From assembly GCA_965262175.1 (NCBI GenBank), contig CBDHES010000002.1, positions 1,612,001-1,676,000 on the forward strand: a stretch of DNA of 64,000 nt, read 5' to 3'. The notes beneath the pieces are model-generated. The model had not been told where the DNA came from. It worked only from the letters and a program-made list of their open reading frames with translations, and did no database searches. A program made the position numbers and the translations under genes. The stretch is from CADEDH01 sp965262175 (GTDB lineage: Bacteria > Actinomycetota > Acidimicrobiia > Acidimicrobiales > SZUA-35). Shown piece by piece: positions 42,938-51,292 of the stretch (position 1 is its first letter; the number at the start of each line of letters is the position of its first letter).

Positions 42938-44059
42938 GTGCCTCCCCCCTTCACCACGGCCACCTCGGCCCTGCTCAGAGCGATCAGCGGCGAACCGGGC
43001 GACCGGGTGCCGGTGTGGTTCATGCGTCAGGCCGGGCGCTCCCTTCCCGAGTACTTCCCGGTGCGGGGTGACGGGACGATCCTCGACGCCATCGCCGCCC
43101 CGGAGCGGGCGGCCGAGATCACGCTCCAGCCGGTCCGGCGGTACGGGGTCGACGCCGCCATCCTGTTCTCGGACATCGTGACCCCGGTGTGGGCCGCCGG
43201 GTTCGGGATCGACATCACCCCGGGGGTCGGTCCGGAGTGCGAGCGACCGTTCGCCTCGGCCGACGACCTGGCCCGGCTCCGGCCGCTCGACGCCGACGCC
43301 GATCTCCGTTTCCAGACCGAGGCGGTCGAGATCCTCGTCGAGGAGCTGGCCGTGCCCCTCATCGGGTTCGCCGGCGCTCCCTTCACCCTCGCCGCCTACC
43401 TGGTCGAGGGACGACCGTCCCGGGACCACGCCAAGGTCAAGTCGCTGATGGTGTCGGAGCCGGGGTTGTGGTTCGACCTCTGCGACCGCCTGGCCGACCT
43501 GGCCATCACGACCCTGACCGCCCAGGTCGAGGCCGGGGCGTCGGTGGTCCAGCTGTTCGACTCGTGGGCCGGGGCCCTCCACCCCGACCACTACCGCCGC
43601 TACGTGGCACCCCACAGCAACCGGATCCTGGCCGCCATGGCCGACCGGGGGGTGCCGACGATCCACTTCGGGATCAACACCGGAGAGCTGCTCGACCAGT
43701 TCGCCGATGCCGGGGCCGACGTGGTCGGCGTCGACTGGCGGACCCCGCTCGCCGTGGCCCGGGAGCGGACCGGCGGGCGTGTCGCCCTTCAGGGCAACCT
43801 CGATCCGGCGCTGTGCCTCGCCGACTGGGAGCCGGTGGCGGCCGAGGTCCGCCGGGTCCTGGCCGACAACGGCGGCCATCCCGCCCACATCTTCAACCTC
43901 GGCCACGGCGTCCTCCCCCAGACCGACCCCGAGATCCTGGGCCGGGTCGTGGAGCTGGTCCACGCCGAGGGCCGAGCCGACGGCGGACCGGGCGACGGGA
44001 CTGCGGTCGCAGCGGAGACCAGCGGGCCGGGCACCGGCGCCGGCGGTCGACCGGGGTGA
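42938..44059 (+). CDS. hemE: Uroporphyrinogen decarboxylase
   Basis: Converts uroporphyrinogen III to coproporphyrinogen III in heme synthesis. A 373-residue protein with the signature PVWFMRQAGRSLPEY near residue 25, GFAGAPFTLAAYLVEG near 142, and the C-terminal HIFNLGHGVLPQTDPE. The last 30 residues are a Gly/Thr-rich tail beyond the usual family end. Leaderless GTG start. The hemY gene overlaps its stop, and lnt follows with another overlap. Confidence 0.96.
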   Translation: MPPPFTTATSALLRAISGEPGDRVPVWFMRQAGRSLPEYFPVRGDGTILDAIAAPERAAEITLQPVRRYGVDAAILFSDIVTPVWAAGFGIDITPGVGPECERPFASADDLARLRPLDADADLRFQTEAVEILVEELAVPLIGFAGAPFTLAAYLVEGRPSRDHAKVKSLMVSEPGLWFDLCDRLADLAITTLTAQVEAGASVVQLFDSWAGALHPDHYRRYVAPHSNRILAAMADRGVPTIHFGINTGELLDQFADAGADVVGVDWRTPLAVARERTGGRVALQGNLDPALCLADWEPVAAEVRRVLADNGGHPAHIFNLGHGVLPQTDPEILGRVVELVHAEGRADGGPGDGTAVAAETSGPGTGAGGRPG

Positions 44060-45552
44060 TGACCGGCGCAACCCCGAGGGCGGAGGTGATCGGGGCCGGG
44101 ATCTCGGGCCTGGTCGTCGCCCACGACCTCCGCCGGGCCGGGTGGGCGGTGACGATCCGGGAGGCCGACGACCGCATCGGAGGCAAGATCCGTTCCAGCC
44201 CGGTCGGCGACCGTCTGGTCGACGCCGGCCCCGACACGTTCCTGGCCCGGGCCCCGGCGGGGCGGGCGCTGTGCGAGGACCTGGGACTGGCCGATGAGCT
44301 GACCTCGCCGGTGTCGCCGGTGGGGGCCTACATCGCCCGCGACGGCGACCTCCACCCCCTCCCTCCGGCTTCGATGCTGGGTGTCCCCACCGACCTCGAC
44401 GCCTTGACGGGGTCGTCGCTGATCTCACCGGACGGGATCGCCGCCGCTCGGGCCGCCCTCGACCGGTTGACCAGCGACACACAGCCCGACGAGCTCCGAA
44501 CCGGGGCGGCCGGAGCCGGTGCGGCCGCGATCGGCTCGGCCGGGGACCGGTCGGTGGGTGCGGTGTGCCGGGCCCAGTTGGGCGACGAGATCACCGACTA
44601 CCTCGTCGATCCGTTGCTCGGCGGGATCAACGCCTCCGACATCGACCACCTCGGGCTGCGGGCCGGCGCTCCGCTCCTCGCCTCGGCCCTCGACCGGTCA
44701 CCGTCGCTGATCGACGGGCTGCGGCAACTCCGCCCGGCGGCCGGACCGACGCTCGGGACCGCCGAGGGCAGCCCGGTCTTCTACGGCCTCCCGGGGGGCA
44801 TCGCCCGGATCGTCGAGCGCCTGGTCGAGGTCCTGACCGGCGACGGCCCCGGCCCGGTGGCCACCATCGAGTCGTCCCGGCCGGTCGCGGCCCCGCTGCC
44901 GGGGACGGAGGCGGTCGCCGGGCCGCCGCCCGATGCCACCGTCGTCGCCACCCCGGCCTACGCCGCGGCCGAGCTGGTGCGGGCGGTGAGCCCCGACGCG
45001 GCGTCCGGGCTCGACGGGATCCCCTACGCCTCGGTGGCCCAGGCGACGGTCGAGCTGCCGGTCGACGCCGTGGCCTGGGAGCTCGACGCCTCGGGCATCC
45101 TCTTCCCCCGGGTCGAGGGGACGCTGCTGACCGCCTCGACCTGGTTCAGCACCAAGTGGGCCCACTACCGCCGCCCGGGCACGGTCCTGATCCGGCTCAC
45201 GTCGGGCCGCTTCGGCGACGATCGCCCGGCCGGGCTGGACGACGGCGAGCTGGTCGAGGCGCTCCTGGCCGATCTCCGGACGGTGATGGCGGTCGACGGT
45301 CGCCCGACGGCGACCCGGGTCGTGCGGTGGTCCCGGGCGTTGCCCCAGTACGGGCCGGGCCATCGCGACCGGGTGGAGGCCATCACCGCCGCCCTGGCCG
45401 CCGACGCCCCGTCGATCCACCTGGTGGGGGCGGCCTACGAGGGGATCGGGATCCCGGCCTGTATCGATCACGCCCGGGCCACCGCCCGCCGAATCATCGA
45501 CGCCCACCGCAGCGAGGAGCCGGCCGGCTCGGACGGGCCCGGCGGCCCGTGA
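44059..45552 (+). CDS. hemY: Protoporphyrinogen/coproporphyrinogen oxidase (HemY family)
   Basis: A 497-residue FAD enzyme: EVIGAGISGLVVAHDLRRAG near residue 9, DDRIGGKIRSSPVGDRLVDAGPD near 37, DPLLGGINASDIDHLGL near 190 and the C-terminal FAD motif GAAYEGIGIPACIDHARATA. In actinobacteria this family usually oxidises coproporphyrinogen III (CgoX role) in the coproporphyrin-dependent heme route. ATG at 44059 shares one base with the hemE stop; the GTG at 44056 would give a 4-base overlap and is equally possible. Operon with hemE and lnt. Confidence 0.92.
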   Translation: MTGATPRAEVIGAGISGLVVAHDLRRAGWAVTIREADDRIGGKIRSSPVGDRLVDAGPDTFLARAPAGRALCEDLGLADELTSPVSPVGAYIARDGDLHPLPPASMLGVPTDLDALTGSSLISPDGIAAARAALDRLTSDTQPDELRTGAAGAGAAAIGSAGDRSVGAVCRAQLGDEITDYLVDPLLGGINASDIDHLGLRAGAPLLASALDRSPSLIDGLRQLRPAAGPTLGTAEGSPVFYGLPGGIARIVERLVEVLTGDGPGPVATIESSRPVAAPLPGTEAVAGPPPDATVVATPAYAAAELVRAVSPDAASGLDGIPYASVAQATVELPVDAVAWELDASGILFPRVEGTLLTASTWFSTKWAHYRRPGTVLIRLTSGRFGDDRPAGLDDGELVEALLADLRTVMAVDGRPTATRVVRWSRALPQYGPGHRDRVEAITAALAADAPSIHLVGAAYEGIGIPACIDHARATARRIIDAHRSEEPAGSDGPGGP

Positions 45553-47153
45553 CCGAGCCCAACGACGGCGGGGCGGGCCGGGCCGAGCCCACCGACCAGG
45601 CGGCGACCGACGGCGGGGCGGGCCGGGCCGAGCCCACCGACCAGGCGGCGACCGACGGCGGGGGCGGAGCGGCGGGCTGGTGGGATCGGCGGGTCGGAGT
45701 GGCGATCCGGGCGGTCGGGGCCGGGGTGGCCATCGCCGCGTCGATTCCGCCGTGGGGATGGTGGCCGATGGCCTTCGTCGGCATCGCCCTCGTCGATCGG
45801 CTCCTCGCCGGTCAGCGGTGGCGCGCCCGCTTCGGCCGCATGTGGCTCGTGGCGGCCGCCTGGCTCTACCCCGCCACGCTGTGGATGTGGGACCTGACCG
45901 CCCCGGGGTACGTGGTGGCCGGGGCCCTGTTCGGCTGCTACTTCGCGGTGGCGGCCGCCCTGACCCCGGGCGGACCGGCCCGGCTGATCGTGCTCCCCGG
46001 GGCGTTGGCGCTGGCCGAGCTGGTCCGGTGGACCTGGCCCTTCGGCGGGGTCCCCCTCGCCCATCTGGCGATGAGCCAGGTCGAGACCCCGATCGGGCTT
46101 GCGGCCCGGGTCGGGGGGCCGTTGTTGATCGTGGTGATCGTGGTGGTCACCGGTCAGGCCCTGGCCTCGGCCGTCGACCGCCGGTTCCGGGCGGCCGGGA
46201 TCGGCCTGGCCGTAGCGGCGGTGCTGACCGCGGCCGGCGCCCTCCACCCCCGAGCCGAGGTCGTCGACGTGGTCGACGTTGCCCTCGTCCAGGGCGGCGG
46301 TCCGCAGCGGACCCGGGCCTCGGCCACCCAGGAGCCGGTGGTGCTGGCCCGCCACGTCGAGGCCACCCGCCTCATCGAGGGCCCGGTCGACCTGATCATC
46401 TGGCCCGAGAACGTGGTCAACCCCGGGCTGTTCCTCTCCGCCGACACCGCTCGGGCCTTCGTCGACGGCGTGGCCCGTGACAACGACGCCAGCGTGCTGG
46501 CCGGGTGGTTCCTGCCCGTCTCCGAGACCAGCACCGTCAACTACCACTCGACGATCACGCCCGACGGTGAGGAGATCGACCGCTACGACAAGGTCCGGCT
46601 GGTGCCCTTCGGGGAGTACGTGCCGTTCCGGGACCTGATCGAGCTGATCAACGACGAGATCCCCAACCGTGACGTCGTGCCCGGGACCGCCGAGCCGGTC
46701 CTCGACACCCCGGTCGGGCCGGTCGGGGTGGCCATCTCCTGGGAGGGGTTCTTCGAGACCCGCAGCCGGGCGGCGGTCGTCGAGGGGGCCCTGCTGCTGA
46801 CCAACCCGACGAACGGGTCGTCGTACTGGTTGACCCAGGTTCAGACCCAGCAGGTGGCGTCGAACCAGCTCCGGGCGTTGGAGAGCGACCGGTGGGTCCT
46901 CCAGGTGGCCCCGACCGGGCTGTCGGCGATCATCGACCCCGAGGGCAACGTGATCGAGCGGACCGGTATCAGCGAACGGGCGGTGCTGGAGGGCCCGGTC
47001 GAGCTGCGGCGGGGGCGGACGCTGTTCAGCCGGGTCGGGTTCTGGCCGGTTCTGGCCTATGGGGTGGCGGCGATCGTCGGCGCCCGGGCCCTCGACGAGC
47101 GGCGGCGGCGAGCCGCCGCTCAGTCGGCAGCCGGGGCGTCGGACCGGGCGTAG
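45549..47153 (+). CDS. lnt: Apolipoprotein N-acyltransferase family protein
   Basis: A 534-residue protein with 6-7 membrane helices and a nitrilase-like extracytoplasmic domain. PFGGVPLAHLAMSQ and LVRWTWPFGG are Lnt features. The catalytic Glu lies in IIWPENVVNPG and the Lys in YDKVRLVPFGEYVPFR, but the third position reads AISWEGFFETR where most Lnt have I-C-Y/F-E. The nucleophilic Cys is thus Ser (TCC at 46738-46740). It may be a variant acyltransferase or inactive. The N-terminal 40 residues contain a duplicated 15-residue segment. GTGA overlap with hemY. Confidence 0.82.
   Translation: MTEPNDGGAGRAEPTDQAATDGGAGRAEPTDQAATDGGGGAAGWWDRRVGVAIRAVGAGVAIAASIPPWGWWPMAFVGIALVDRLLAGQRWRARFGRMWLVAAAWLYPATLWMWDLTAPGYVVAGALFGCYFAVAAALTPGGPARLIVLPGALALAELVRWTWPFGGVPLAHLAMSQVETPIGLAARVGGPLLIVVIVVVTGQALASAVDRRFRAAGIGLAVAAVLTAAGALHPRAEVVDVVDVALVQGGGPQRTRASATQEPVVLARHVEATRLIEGPVDLIIWPENVVNPGLFLSADTARAFVDGVARDNDASVLAGWFLPVSETSTVNYHSTITPDGEEIDRYDKVRLVPFGEYVPFRDLIELINDEIPNRDVVPGTAEPVLDTPVGPVGVAISWEGFFETRSRAAVVEGALLLTNPTNGSSYWLTQVQTQQVASNQLRALESDRWVLQVAPTGLSAIIDPEGNVIERTGISERAVLEGPVELRRGRTLFSRVGFWPVLAYGVAAIVGARALDERRRRAAAQSAAGASDRA
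45564..45653. repeat. Two exact 45-base direct repeats at the 5' end of lnt
   Basis: 45564-45608 and 45609-45653 are identical, each coding DGGAGRAEPTDQAAT in frame; a partial third copy begins at 45654. The segment is cytoplasmic and probably disordered. Confidence 0.85.
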
Positions 47154-48382
47154 AGCCCGGTCAACCCGGAGATCGTCAGCGCTCGGGCCACCGCCGCCGA
47201 CAGCAACGACAGCGCGGTAAACAGCACGGTGTCGACCCGGCCGGGCACGAAGTCGCCGAGGGCGATCAGTTCGAAGTCCTCGACCGGTCGCCCGTCGAAC
47301 AGGATCTCCTGGGTGGCGGGGTCGACGGTGACGAGGGTGGGGATCGCCGCCGCCACCGCCACCTGGACGATCGTGCCGATGAACCCGGCGACCAGCGAGA
47401 CGATGATGATCAGGAGGATCAGCCGCCCCAGCACCCCCCAGAACCGGCCCCGGCTCACCGACCACGACGCGGAGAACGGGTCTCGGCGGCGGGGGGCGAC
47501 CGCCACCGCGGTCGTCCAGAAGGCGAGGCGGATCCACAACCACACGCCCACCACGATGAGCGCCAGGACGAGCAGGATCATCAGCACCGAGGCGATGGCG
47601 AACCGCTCGGGGGTCGGGTCGGTGGCGATGGCTACGATCCCGACCACGATCGCCCCGATGACGATCGACGCCGCGATCCACGCCAGGAAGCCCACGATGC
47701 CCCACCCGATCGCTCGGGGGAGGCGCCGGAGCCCGACCGCCAACGACGACCACAGGGTGGCCGGTGCGCGGCGGTGAGCGGTGAGGAGCTGGTGGTGGGC
47801 GGCCAGCACGCAGATGGCCGACACGATGGCGGTGACGACCAGCACGACCTGGGGAGCGATCAGGTCACCGGCCGAGAACCCCTCGAACGCCTCCCGTTCG
47901 AAGCCGACGCCGGGTCGGATCCGGATGCCGGCCGCGACATCCCGGGCCAGCAGGGCGGCGGTCACCAGCCCGGCCGCCGGGATCAGGTAGACGAGGAGCA
48001 GGACGGCGACGAACCGGCGGCCGAGGACGCCGAACACCGACTCCAGCCAGCTCCCGACCTCGCCCAGGCCCGCCGATCCACCGATCGACCGGGAGGCCGA
48101 CCGGGGTGCTGAGCCAGCGCCCGATCGGAGATCCGGGGCGGTGGCCATCACCGCGGTCTGATCTCGGCTGAGGTCGCCAGCGGCACCCTGACCACCGGAT
48201 TCCGAGCCCTGGGGCGGCCCTGGCCCGCCGAGCAGCCCCCACCCGCCGCCGACGTCGTGGCCGGGACCGCCGCCGTGCCCGGTGGCCGATGCGGTCGCCG
48301 AGTCGGTCCACGCCGCCCCATCCCAGTAGCGGAGCTGCGAGGGGTCGTACGGATCGGCGTACCACCCGGCCGGCGTCACCAT
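47120..48382 (-). CDS. DUF2510-containing multi-pass membrane protein
   Basis: A 420-residue protein. The N-terminal DUF2510 motif TPAGWYADPYDPSQLRYWDGAAWTD is followed by a Gly-rich, Ser-rich linker to about residue 105. Six membrane helices with glycerophosphoryl-diester-type membrane-domain flavour follow (FWTTAVAVAPRRRDPFSASW, RGRFWGVLGRLILLIIIVSL). Function unknown. ATG at 48382 has GGGAGG about 10 bases upstream; a GTG at 48400 is the alternative. Its 3' end overlaps the convergent lnt by 34 bases. Confidence 0.8.
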   Translation of the reverse strand: MVTPAGWYADPYDPSQLRYWDGAAWTDSATASATGHGGGPGHDVGGGWGLLGGPGPPQGSESGGQGAAGDLSRDQTAVMATAPDLRSGAGSAPRSASRSIGGSAGLGEVGSWLESVFGVLGRRFVAVLLLVYLIPAAGLVTAALLARDVAAGIRIRPGVGFEREAFEGFSAGDLIAPQVVLVVTAIVSAICVLAAHHQLLTAHRRAPATLWSSLAVGLRRLPRAIGWGIVGFLAWIAASIVIGAIVVGIVAIATDPTPERFAIASVLMILLVLALIVVGVWLWIRLAFWTTAVAVAPRRRDPFSASWSVSRGRFWGVLGRLILLIIIVSLVAGFIGTIVQVAVAAAIPTLVTVDPATQEILFDGRPVEDFELIALGDFVPGRVDTVLFTALSLLSAAVARALTISGLTGLYARSDAPAAD

Positions 48383-48521
48383 CTGCTCGATACCTCCCAC
48401 GCGCTCCCCCGTCGAGCCCCGCCTCCGACGGTAGCGAGCCCATCGACCAACGTCGAGGTCGACCGCTGCGGCCCAGCCCCGGAGGTGACGCGGCGACGCC
48501 GATCACCAGGTAGGGGGGAGG

Positions 48522-48527
48522 TAGGCT
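48522..48527 (+). promoter_or_regulatory. -10 box (TAGGCT) of lipoprotein paralog 1
   Basis: TAGGCT ends 7 bases before the GTG at 48535; leaderless pattern. Confidence 0.5.
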
Positions 48528-48534
48528 CCCCGGT

Positions 48535-49491
48535 GTGGGCCGACCATGGCGGGCCTGGGGGACGGTGGTGGCGGCATCTGCCGTCCTGGCCTTTGGGGCC
48601 TGCTCGAACGATGCCTCGCCGTCAGCCGTGACCCTGGACGTGCCGCCCGAGGACGAGGCGACCTCGACCTCGACCTCGACGTCCCCGGCCGCGGTGTCAA
48701 CGTCCGACGCCGCCGAGTTGTGGGCCGCGGTGATCGAACTTCTCGAGGCCCCGCCGGATGAGCGGGAGGTAGCAGCGGCGACATCGCCCGATGGCGTCCC
48801 CGTCGACACCGTCCTCGACATCATGGACCTGTACTTCGTCATCCCCGAGGCCGTCGATCTGTCGAGCAACGCGCGGTACGACGAGCAGGCCGACGGCACC
48901 ATCGCCATTGCCGACTGCGCCGATACTGCCGGCCCGACCGGTCTCGGCCCGACAACGGCCGGGTTCACCGCCACTGCCGTCCCCGGCGACGACGGCATGG
49001 CGATCGTCGACCTCCGACCCGTCTTGTACTGCGCCCCCCGGGGCGACGGCGAGGCAGCGCTCGAGGCCTACGATCGCTACGCGGCCAGCCGGACCGACTT
49101 TCTCGACGACCCGCGGCCCGACCACCCGTGGCTGACCGAGAACCAGACCGAGGCCGCCATGGCCGCGTCCGTGGCCTACTACGAGGAGGTGGTCGAGCCG
49201 GGCGGCCTCGACGGCCTCCGGTTCAACTTCGCCCCGACCGAGCGCCACGTCGAGATCGTCGGGTACGAGCCCGGCCGGCTCGTGGTTCGGGAGTGCATTC
49301 ATGGCGACGAGACCTACGGGATATTCGGCTCGGACGGGGACCGGGTTGATGACTTGATCGAGCCATGGCAGGAAGAGTTCGTTGCGAGACTTGTGAAGGT
49401 GGGGGACGAATGGCTCTTCGACGAGGGAGTAAGCCGAACCGGTGGACCGTGCTCGTTGGAGCGATCAGAGTTCGGCTACCAACTCCTCTAG
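48535..49491 (+). CDS. Lipoprotein, founding member of a five-gene paralog family (copy 1)
   Basis: A 318-residue lipoprotein: signal VVAASAVLAFGAC with the lipid Cys near residue 23, then a Thr/Ser linker. The mature domain has LWAAVIELLEAPPDEREVAAAT, DDPRPDHPWLTENQTEAAM, VVRECIHGDETYGIF and a C-terminal LVKVGDEWLFDEG. Four Cys residues could form two disulfides. The fold is not recognised; the C-terminal VGDEWLFD recalls NTF2-like/DUF extracytoplasmic modules. It shares roughly half its residues with copies 2-5 but uses ordinary GAG/CAG-rich codons, unlike them, so it is probably the older resident gene. Confidence 0.75.
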   Translation: MGRPWRAWGTVVAASAVLAFGACSNDASPSAVTLDVPPEDEATSTSTSTSPAAVSTSDAAELWAAVIELLEAPPDEREVAAATSPDGVPVDTVLDIMDLYFVIPEAVDLSSNARYDEQADGTIAIADCADTAGPTGLGPTTAGFTATAVPGDDGMAIVDLRPVLYCAPRGDGEAALEAYDRYAASRTDFLDDPRPDHPWLTENQTEAAMAASVAYYEEVVEPGGLDGLRFNFAPTERHVEIVGYEPGRLVVRECIHGDETYGIFGSDGDRVDDLIEPWQEEFVARLVKVGDEWLFDEGVSRTGGPCSLERSEFGYQLL

Positions 49492-49588
49492 CACCGATCG
49501 GTCATGCGGTGAGGGTCGGTGGGGGTGGGGGTTGATTGGTGTCGGTTGGGGGGTTGGGTGCTGACCGGTTTGGTGGGTGGGTGATGGG

Positions 49589-49594
49589 TAGGCT
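49589..49594 (+). promoter_or_regulatory. -10 box (TAGGCT) of lipoprotein copy 2
   Basis: TAGGCT then TTGGCC then GTG at 49601. The same 18 bases recur in front of copies 3, 4 and 5. Confidence 0.55.
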
Positions 49595-49600
49595 TTGGCC

Positions 49601-50575
49601 GTGATGCGGGGTGGGTGGGCTCGACGAAGGATCACCATCGCCGCGGTGGTGATGCTGGTGGTGGTGGCGTGTTCGGGGAGTGAGGGGGCGCGGACTCCTG
49701 ACCTCGGCATTGGGGCCGATGACACGTCTCTCGCCAGCGATCCGTCATCCCCAACCACAACCGCGACCGAGGGGGTGTCGGTGGTGGAGGCGACCCGGCT
49801 GTGGGAGGCCACCCTGGACCTCTTCGAGACCCCCGCTTCCGACCGGGCCACCGCAGCTGCGGCAGCTCCCGATGGGGTCCCCACCACCGAGATCCTCGAC
49901 CTCGCCGAGCGGTACTTCGCGCTCGACGACGAGCTGATCGTCACCAGCCAGGCCCGCTACGAACAACAACCCGACGGGTCGGTCACCATCATCGACTGCG
50001 CCAACACCAACGGACCAACCTTCCTCGGGGCCACCACCCTCGGGTTCACCGCCACCGCCACCCCAACCCCAGAAGGCGGCGCGGCCATCACCACCCTCGA
50101 ACCCGTCGCCTACTGCGTCCCCGCCGACGATGGACAAGCCGCCCTCGACACCTACCAACAATGGGTCGAAGACGCTCGCGCCTTCTGGGACGACCCACGT
50201 CCCGATCACCCCTCACTCACCGAAAACCAAACCGAAGCCGCCATGGCCAAACGACGCCAGTTCTACGACGACCTCGTCGAATACGACATCCTCGAAGGCA
50301 ACACCTTCAACGGCAACTACCAGGATCGGATCGTCGAGATCATCAGCTACCTCCCCGATCAGATCCTCATCCGGGAGTGCATCCACGGCGACGAGACCTA
50401 CGGCACCTTCGACATCAACGGAGAACGAGCCGACGGGATGGTGCCACCCTGGCAAGTCCAATACAACATCCGAATGCTCAAGGTGGGGGACCAATGGCTC
50501 TACGACGACACAACCGGCACGGCCTACGGCGAATGCGACCTCGACCGCAGCTTCTCCAGCCACCAACTCCTCTAG
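49601..50575 (+). CDS. Lipoprotein paralog (copy 2)
   Basis: A 324-residue lipoprotein with signal ITIAAVVMLVVVAC (lipid Cys near residue 24). The mature domain matches copies 3-5 almost perfectly over its first 220 residues. Distinct residues include AERYFALDDEL and SSHQLL at the end. GTG at 49601 is chosen because it sits 6 bases after the -10 box; an in-frame TTG at 49595 lies inside the promoter spacer. The 3' half uses many CAA, GAA and AAA codons, rare in most of the window. Function unknown. Confidence 0.8.
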   Translation: MMRGGWARRRITIAAVVMLVVVACSGSEGARTPDLGIGADDTSLASDPSSPTTTATEGVSVVEATRLWEATLDLFETPASDRATAAAAAPDGVPTTEILDLAERYFALDDELIVTSQARYEQQPDGSVTIIDCANTNGPTFLGATTLGFTATATPTPEGGAAITTLEPVAYCVPADDGQAALDTYQQWVEDARAFWDDPRPDHPSLTENQTEAAMAKRRQFYDDLVEYDILEGNTFNGNYQDRIVEIISYLPDQILIRECIHGDETYGTFDINGERADGMVPPWQVQYNIRMLKVGDQWLYDDTTGTAYGECDLDRSFSSHQLL

Positions 50576-50630
50576 TGCTGTGACCAGACGTGGTGCCGGG
50601 ATGCATCCACCGCGCCACCACCACAGCCCT

Positions 50631-50662
50631 CCATCGAAACCTCCTGACCAACCAACGACGGC
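50631..50662 (+). pseudogene. Scrap of the 3' end of the secreted-protein gene at 54.7 kb
   Basis: 31 of 32 bases match 55592-55623, which spans the last codons and stop of the gene ending at 55608 plus 15 bases beyond. It is left after copy 2, directly before the 3' end of dtd, and records a past duplication. Confidence 0.65.
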
Positions 50663-50689
50663 CACTGATGGCGGCGGTTCATTCCGGGG

Positions 50690-51151
50690 TCAGCTGCCAC
50701 CGGCCGGGGCTGCGGGGACGTCGACGATGATCGTGACCGGCCCGTTGTTGACCAGGGCCACCTCCATGGCGGCACCGAACCGGCCGGTGCCGACGTGGAG
50801 ACCGAGGGCCCGCAGTTCCTCGACGACCTGGGTGATGAGCGGCTCGGCGAGGGCCGGGTCGGCGGCACCGGTATAGCTCGGCCGGTTGCCCCGCTGGGCG
50901 TCGCCGTACAAGGTGAACTGGCTCACCACCAAGACCTCGCCGCCGACGTCGAGGACCGACCGGTTCATCTTCCCCTCGGCGTCGGCGAACACCCGGAGCT
51001 TGGCCAGCTTGCCGGCCAGTTTCGACGCCTCGCCCGGCCCGTCATCGTGGGTCACCCCGACCAACACACAGAGGCCGGTCCCGATCGATGAGAGCAACTC
51101 ACCCCCGACGGTCACCGACGCTTCTGACACCCGTTGCACCACGGCTCGCAC
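50690..51151 (-). CDS. dtd: D-aminoacyl-tRNA deacylase
   Basis: Hydrolyses D-amino acids wrongly attached to tRNA; cytoplasmic homodimer. The 153 residues match family length. RAVVQRVSEASVTV opens the protein; the catalytic SQFTLYGD near residue 80 and NNGPVTIIVD near 138 (the cross-dimer GP motif, here NGPVT) are present. GTG at 51151 is chosen over a TTG three bases upstream since families begin MRAVVQRV and CATGAT lies 6 bases before it. It sits between lipoprotein copies 2 and 3 on the opposite strand, an odd place for a housekeeping gene. Confidence 0.95.
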   Translation of the reverse strand: MRAVVQRVSEASVTVGGELLSSIGTGLCVLVGVTHDDGPGEASKLAGKLAKLRVFADAEGKMNRSVLDVGGEVLVVSQFTLYGDAQRGNRPSYTGAADPALAEPLITQVVEELRALGLHVGTGRFGAAMEVALVNNGPVTIIVDVPAAPAGGS

Positions 51152-51157
51152 CAACCG

Positions 51158-51163
51158 ATCATG
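51158..51163 (-). promoter_or_regulatory. -10-like box (CATGAT) of dtd
   Basis: On the minus strand CATGAT ends 6 bases before the GTG at 51151; one mismatch to TAnnnT. Confidence 0.35.
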
Positions 51164-51280
51164 CCCGATCAGGGCCCGGAACGGGATCCAATCGGCATCG
51201 GTGAGGGTCGGTGGGGGTGGGGGTTGATTGGTGTCGGTTGGGGGGTTGGGTGCTGACCGGTCTGGTGGGTGGGTGATGGG

Positions 51281-51286
51281 TAGGCT
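51281..51286 (+). promoter_or_regulatory. -10 box (TAGGCT) of lipoprotein copy 3
   Basis: Same arrangement as copy 2: TAGGCT, TTGGCC, GTG at 51293. Confidence 0.55.
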
Positions 51287-51292
51287 TTGGCC

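Noticed and set aside
50213..50665. Conserved minus-strand frames opposite the lipoprotein copies (Val/Glu/Asp-rich, seen in all copies)
   Set aside because: They recur only because the copies are duplicated; no start signal, and codon bias belongs to the plus strand.
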